DNA of 8,675 nucleotides from the NCBI GenBank assembly GCA_964527215.1, contig CAZGNZ010000071.1:1-8675 (forward strand). Reading direction: 5' to 3'. This stretch comes from CAZGNZ01 sp964527215 (GTDB lineage: Bacteria > Fidelibacterota > Marinisomatia > SCGC-AAA003-L08 > JACNLC01). Below are positions 6,640 to 8,675 of this stretch, in pieces (within the stretch, counting starts at the first letter, position 1; each line of letters opens with the position of its first letter). The notes under the pieces are model-generated. The model was given only the letters and a program-made list of their open reading frames with translations, was not told the origin of the DNA and searched no databases. The translations under genes and the position numbers were made by a program.

Positions 6640-8235
6640 ATGCATTTAGATATGAAACAGGTTCCGAAAAACTCAGATATAGTCATTTATGAGAATGAAG
6701 AGTTTCTTGACAGGATTTACAATATTCCACCGGAAGCGAAAAAGCATCTTCAAAGCAATATCCCGACAAAAAATTCTCGAATTGGTTACCAAATCAGGAC
6801 ATTGGAAGAATTGTGCGGAGAATATCCGCGAATCCCACATTTCAAAAATTACCTCGGAACTGCTATGTTTCTTGCCGGAAAGCTGAATGATGCCAGGAAG
6901 ATCCTACATTACTGCATCGATCAGCACCCTGACTATCTTATGGGATATGTGACGCTTGCCGGAGTTGATTTAGCTGATGGAAATTTTGCCAGAATTCCGA
7001 AGCTGCTGGGTGATACAATGCATATTGATCATTTCTGCGGCCGCAATGAGTTTCATATGAGCGAAATCATGTCATACTACAGGGTTGCAGTCACTTACTT
7101 TTGCGCAATTGACGATTACGAAAACGCCATGGAGCGATTATCCATCCTGCGCAATATTGATCAATCCCACCCGGATAACCTGCGTGCAGAGAAAGCCATG
7201 GGGATATTCGGTGAGGATATACAAAGATTACTGACAGATGAAAATGTTTTGTCAGAATTAAATGACCTTCCTGCTAATAAAGGAATTATAAATCCTCCCG
7301 ATCTTACCCATCAGGAGTTGTTTGAATTGTTCGACTGTACATATGATTTTTCATCAAAAAAACTGACTGAGTTTTTGAACCTACCGCGTGAATCACTTAT
7401 CAGAGATCTGGAAAAGATCCTATTGGACAGCAAAACCAGATTCTGGTACTTCTATGAAAACCACTCTGATGATCCTGACGATTCTTCTGAACGACCTGTT
7501 TTTCCAGCAATGACCCTGCTGATGCTGGCAGAACTGGAATCTGAGAGATCCTTACCGGTTATTTTGGATATCTTAAGTCAATCAGACCTTCTCCTCACCT
7601 TCTGGTTCGAAGAGTTGGATGACTTCCATTGGCGGTTTATCCTGGAAAGGATCGGTCGTAATCAACTTGATCTGCTATACGAAATGGTCTGCAGCCCTGA
7701 CTATCCGGTATATTTTAAAGCAGCCGTAACTGAAATTGTCGTCAACACCGGATTACTTCATCGTGAAAAACGATTAAGAATTATCAGGTGGTTCAAGGAT
7801 GTTCTCAGAGCGTATTTGAATGACCGGGATTCAGAATCTGAGTTTCTGAGCTACGTTATTCTGTCCTGCAACGTTTTGGGAGCTCATGAACTGCTGCCGC
7901 TTATTAAAAAATGCTACCAGAAGAAAACCATTGATAAGGATATCGCCGGATCGTTCGCAGAGGTAAAAAAATCAATCAAAACCGTAAACATTCAAACTCC
8001 TGAAACAGGATATGTATCAATATTTGAAATACTTGATGACCTGACAGACGAGTACGGGTATGGCATCGATGAGAAACTTCTGGATTCGCCTGCCAGTGAT
8101 ATTCCTCCGCCACCTTTTTTTGATTTGGATAAGCCGACTCCTCCTATTTTCCGGACTGAAAAGAAAATCGGACGCAACGACCCATGTCCCTGCGGCAGTG
8201 GAAAAAAATACAAAAAATGCTGTTTGAAAAAGTAA
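6640..8235 (+). CDS. DUF1186 domain protein with C-terminal SEC-C zinc motif
   Basis: A 531-residue cytoplasmic protein. Residues 45-190 look like TPR-type helical repeats (YLGTAMFLAGKLNDARKILH at 71-90 and a second unit near 143-171). Residues 225-445 match the DUF1186 pattern: FDCTYDFSSK, LPRESLIRDLEKIL, then a HEAT-like set of helices running through AELESERSLPVILDIL, ILERIG and YFKAAVTEIV. A proline-rich linker (484-503) leads to a SEC-C motif RNDPCPCGSGKKYKKCC (512-528) with ligands C516, C518, C527 and C528. SEC-C binds zinc and in SecA contacts SecB and ribosomes; in DUF1186 proteins its role is unknown. The ATG at 6640 is preferred; ATG at 6652 is possible. The ribosome-binding site is weak. 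The last two Lys codons and the stop coincide with the left edge of a 65-bp repeat, so the extreme C-terminus may have been shaped by that element. Confidence 0.88.
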   Translation: MHLDMKQVPKNSDIVIYENEEFLDRIYNIPPEAKKHLQSNIPTKNSRIGYQIRTLEELCGEYPRIPHFKNYLGTAMFLAGKLNDARKILHYCIDQHPDYLMGYVTLAGVDLADGNFARIPKLLGDTMHIDHFCGRNEFHMSEIMSYYRVAVTYFCAIDDYENAMERLSILRNIDQSHPDNLRAEKAMGIFGEDIQRLLTDENVLSELNDLPANKGIINPPDLTHQELFELFDCTYDFSSKKLTEFLNLPRESLIRDLEKILLDSKTRFWYFYENHSDDPDDSSERPVFPAMTLLMLAELESERSLPVILDILSQSDLLLTFWFEELDDFHWRFILERIGRNQLDLLYEMVCSPDYPVYFKAAVTEIVVNTGLLHREKRLRIIRWFKDVLRAYLNDRDSESEFLSYVILSCNVLGAHELLPLIKKCYQKKTIDKDIAGSFAEVKKSIKTVNIQTPETGYVSIFEILDDLTDEYGYGIDEKLLDSPASDIPPPPFFDLDKPTPPIFRTEKKIGRNDPCPCGSGKKYKKCCLKK

Positions 8236-8292
8236 TATACTAGTCGGTCACACACTGCCAGATAGATCGTTAAACCCTGAATTCCCCGAAGG
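8228..8292 (+). repeat. 65-bp direct repeat, copy A
   Basis: This copy runs from the last Lys codons of the DUF1186 gene (AAAAGTAATATACT) through CACACACTGCCAGATA and AACCCTGAATTCCCC. By hand alignment it matches copy B at 8560-8624 at 60 of 65 positions without gaps. Its right end begins a small hairpin, TCCCC-GAA-GGGGA (8283-8295). It supplies the TAA stop of the upstream gene. Confidence 0.85.
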
Positions 8293-8300
8293 GGAGTAAT

Positions 8301-8348
8301 TGTGGAAAAAATGATATGATATACTAATTTGGTTGATGTGCTGCCCAT
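8301..8348 (-). pseudogene. IS200/RAYT-like transposase, N-terminal remnant
   Basis: Read on the minus strand from ATG at 8348, sixteen codons give MGSTSTKLVYHIIFST, the characteristic opening of Y1 (IS200/REP-associated) transposases, whose consensus continues FSTK-(D/N)-R. Here the frame instead runs directly into the hairpin and repeat A (ITPLRGIQGL), so the catalytic HUH and Tyr parts are missing. A good ribosome-binding site GAAGGA lies at 8361-8356, six bases before the start codon. The remnant suggests an internal deletion joined the transposase start to the element's end. The match is short and recognised from memory. Confidence 0.45.
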
Positions 8349-8406
8349 TAATTGATCCTTCTAAATAACGTCGTCCTTTCAGGACTGCGAATTTTAAATT
8401 ACCATA

Positions 8407-8426
8407 CCGGTGGCTGAAGCCACCGG
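8407..8426. repeat. REP-like palindrome (8-bp stem, TGAA loop)
   Basis: CCGGTGGC (8407-8414) and GCCACCGG (8419-8426) form a perfect GC-rich stem with a four-base loop. There is no T-run, so it is not a typical terminator. It lies upstream of the transposase remnant, where REP hairpins usually sit. Confidence 0.6.
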
Positions 8427-8437
8427 CTACCATCCTT

Positions 8438-8458
8438 GATCCCTGCCGGGATCTTTTT
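8438..8458 (+). terminator. Terminator-like hairpin with T-run
   Basis: GATCCC (8438-8443) pairs with GGGATC (8448-8453) across a TGCC loop and is followed by five T residues (8454-8458), the form of an intrinsic terminator on the + strand. It lies about 200 bp after the DUF1186 stop. It may equally be just another hairpin of the REP-like element. Confidence 0.4.
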
Positions 8459-8471
8459 CGTTCGCTTAATT

Positions 8472-8561
8472 GATATCGACTTTTTGAAAAATGCTGTTGG
8501 AGTTACTCTATTTAATCGTCTGAATAATACTACAACTGGCGGAAATCACGCTGGGTTGTAA
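8472..8561 (+). pseudogene. Orphan coding fragment truncated at repeat B
   Basis: In this frame the sequence reads DIDFLKNAVGVTLFNR followed by LNNTTTGGNHAGL and a stop supplied at 8559-8561, one base into repeat B. There is no start codon; the frame is open leftward to 8418 through hairpin sequence. The peptide resembles pieces of real proteins: VGVTLFNRLN is like the end of a LysR helix-turn-helix, and TTTGGNHAGL is like a histidine-kinase G2 box (TKGGxHAGLGL). I cannot choose between them, and it may be chance. Confidence 0.2.
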
Positions 8562-8624
8562 AAGTAATATACTATCCGGTCACACACTGCCAGATAAATC
8601 GTTGAACCCTGAATTCCCCGGAGG
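8560..8624 (+). repeat. 65-bp direct repeat, copy B
   Basis: Second copy, in the same orientation, 332 bp from copy A. The five differences cluster at 8575-8576, 8596, 8605 and 8621. The last one turns CCCCGAAGG into CCCCGGAGG and so creates a GGAGG Shine-Dalgarno ahead of the ATG at 8634. Confidence 0.85.
8620..8624 (+). promoter_or_regulatory. GGAGG ribosome-binding site inside repeat B
   Basis: GGAGG ends nine bases before the ATG at 8634 and seems to decide that start. An earlier ATG at 8627 is too close and stops after 13 codons (TAG at 8666-8668). Copy A has GAAGG at the same place with no open frame behind it on this strand. Confidence 0.45.
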
Positions 8625-8633
8625 TAATGCCAT

Positions 8634-8675
8634 ATGGCAACCGGAAGCAAATCTTATTTTGCGTTTAGACATTTT
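8634..8675 (+). CDS. Start of a gene running off the window (possibly a TrmN6-like methyltransferase)
   Basis: Fourteen codons, MATGSKSYFAFRHF, are open to the window end behind a GGAGG ribosome-binding site. The phrase YFxFRHF resembles the opening of tRNA1(Val) (adenine37-N6)-methyltransferases of Bacteroidota-type bacteria, where FxFKQFTIxQ is followed by a conserved AMKVGTD. The residues that would confirm this lie beyond the window, so the identity is only a suggestion. Confidence 0.3.
   Translation, partial: MATGSKSYFAFRHF

Larger units (their letters stand above)
8236..8633. mobile_element. Decayed REP/RAYT-like element region
   Basis: This 398-base stretch without an intact gene contains two direct 65-bp repeats, four short hairpins, the minus-strand start of an IS200/RAYT-like transposase and an orphan coding fragment. 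Hairpins are at 8283-8295, 8373-8385 (GTCCT-TTC-AGGAC), 8407-8426 (CCGGTGGC-TGAA-GCCACCGG, perfect 8-bp stem) and 8438-8453. Palindromes of this type next to a RAYT gene are characteristic of REP elements mobilised by single-strand Y1 transposases. No intact transposase remains. The element limits are inferred. Confidence 0.55.

Noticed and set aside
7992..8348. 118-codon minus-strand open frame as a gene
   Set aside because: Only its first 16 codons resemble a transposase; the rest crosses the repeat and lies opposite the SEC-C coding sequence, so it is a chimera of a remnant and a shadow.
8228..8624. CRISPR array
   Set aside because: Only two long repeats with a 267-base gap that contains hairpins and a transposase remnant; no regular spacers.

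Overview
The window looks like a bacterium of the FCB superphylum (Marinimicrobia, Cloacimonadota, Calditrichota, Fibrobacterota or similar). The evidence is a large secreted protein with exact 21-residue GC-x-D...DDGSC repeats and a C-terminal Fibrobacter-succinogenes-type 'major paralogous' domain, plus a type IX secretion (T9SS) C-terminal sorting domain with the YPNPF and ETRKNMLLK hallmarks. The phylum cannot be fixed from the sequence alone. All genes are on the + strand. The only minus-strand signal is a short transposase remnant near the right end.

Layout. Positions 58-3714 encode a 1218-residue secreted mosaic protein: signal peptide, parallel beta-helix, beta-sandwich-like segment, cysteine-rich island, dockerin-like pair, catalytically dead FGE/SUMF1-fold domain and FISUMP domain, punctuated by six GCxD repeats. 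It is visibly more AT-rich than what follows. Positions 3816-4262 hold a very small T9SS sorting-domain protein (signal peptide, short linker, sorting domain, no cargo) broken by an in-frame TGA exactly after YPNPF. Its final stop overlaps the GTG start of a secreted HExxH metallopeptidase (4259-5773). Next come a PAPS-type sulfotransferase (5868-6491) and a DUF1186 protein with a C-terminal SEC-C zinc motif (6640-8235).

The last 440 bases contain no intact complete gene. They hold two 65-bp direct repeats (60/65 identical by hand alignment) that begin at the end of the DUF1186 gene and again 332 bp later. Between them lie several short hairpins, a terminator-like stem, a ribosome-binding site plus 16-codon start of an IS200/RAYT-like transposase on the minus strand that runs straight into repeat A, and a short orphan coding fragment that stops at the edge of repeat B. 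This reads as a decayed REP/RAYT-type element. A further gene may begin at 8634 and run off the window; its ribosome-binding site is provided by repeat B.

Functionally, the first three genes point to the cell envelope and secretion (surface adhesin or carbohydrate-binding protein, T9SS tail, exported peptidase). The sulfotransferase and the DUF1186/SEC-C protein are cytoplasmic, and no pathway joining all five can be shown. The most unusual items are the cargo-less, stop-interrupted T9SS tail gene coupled to a protease, and the repeat/transposase remnant at the right end.
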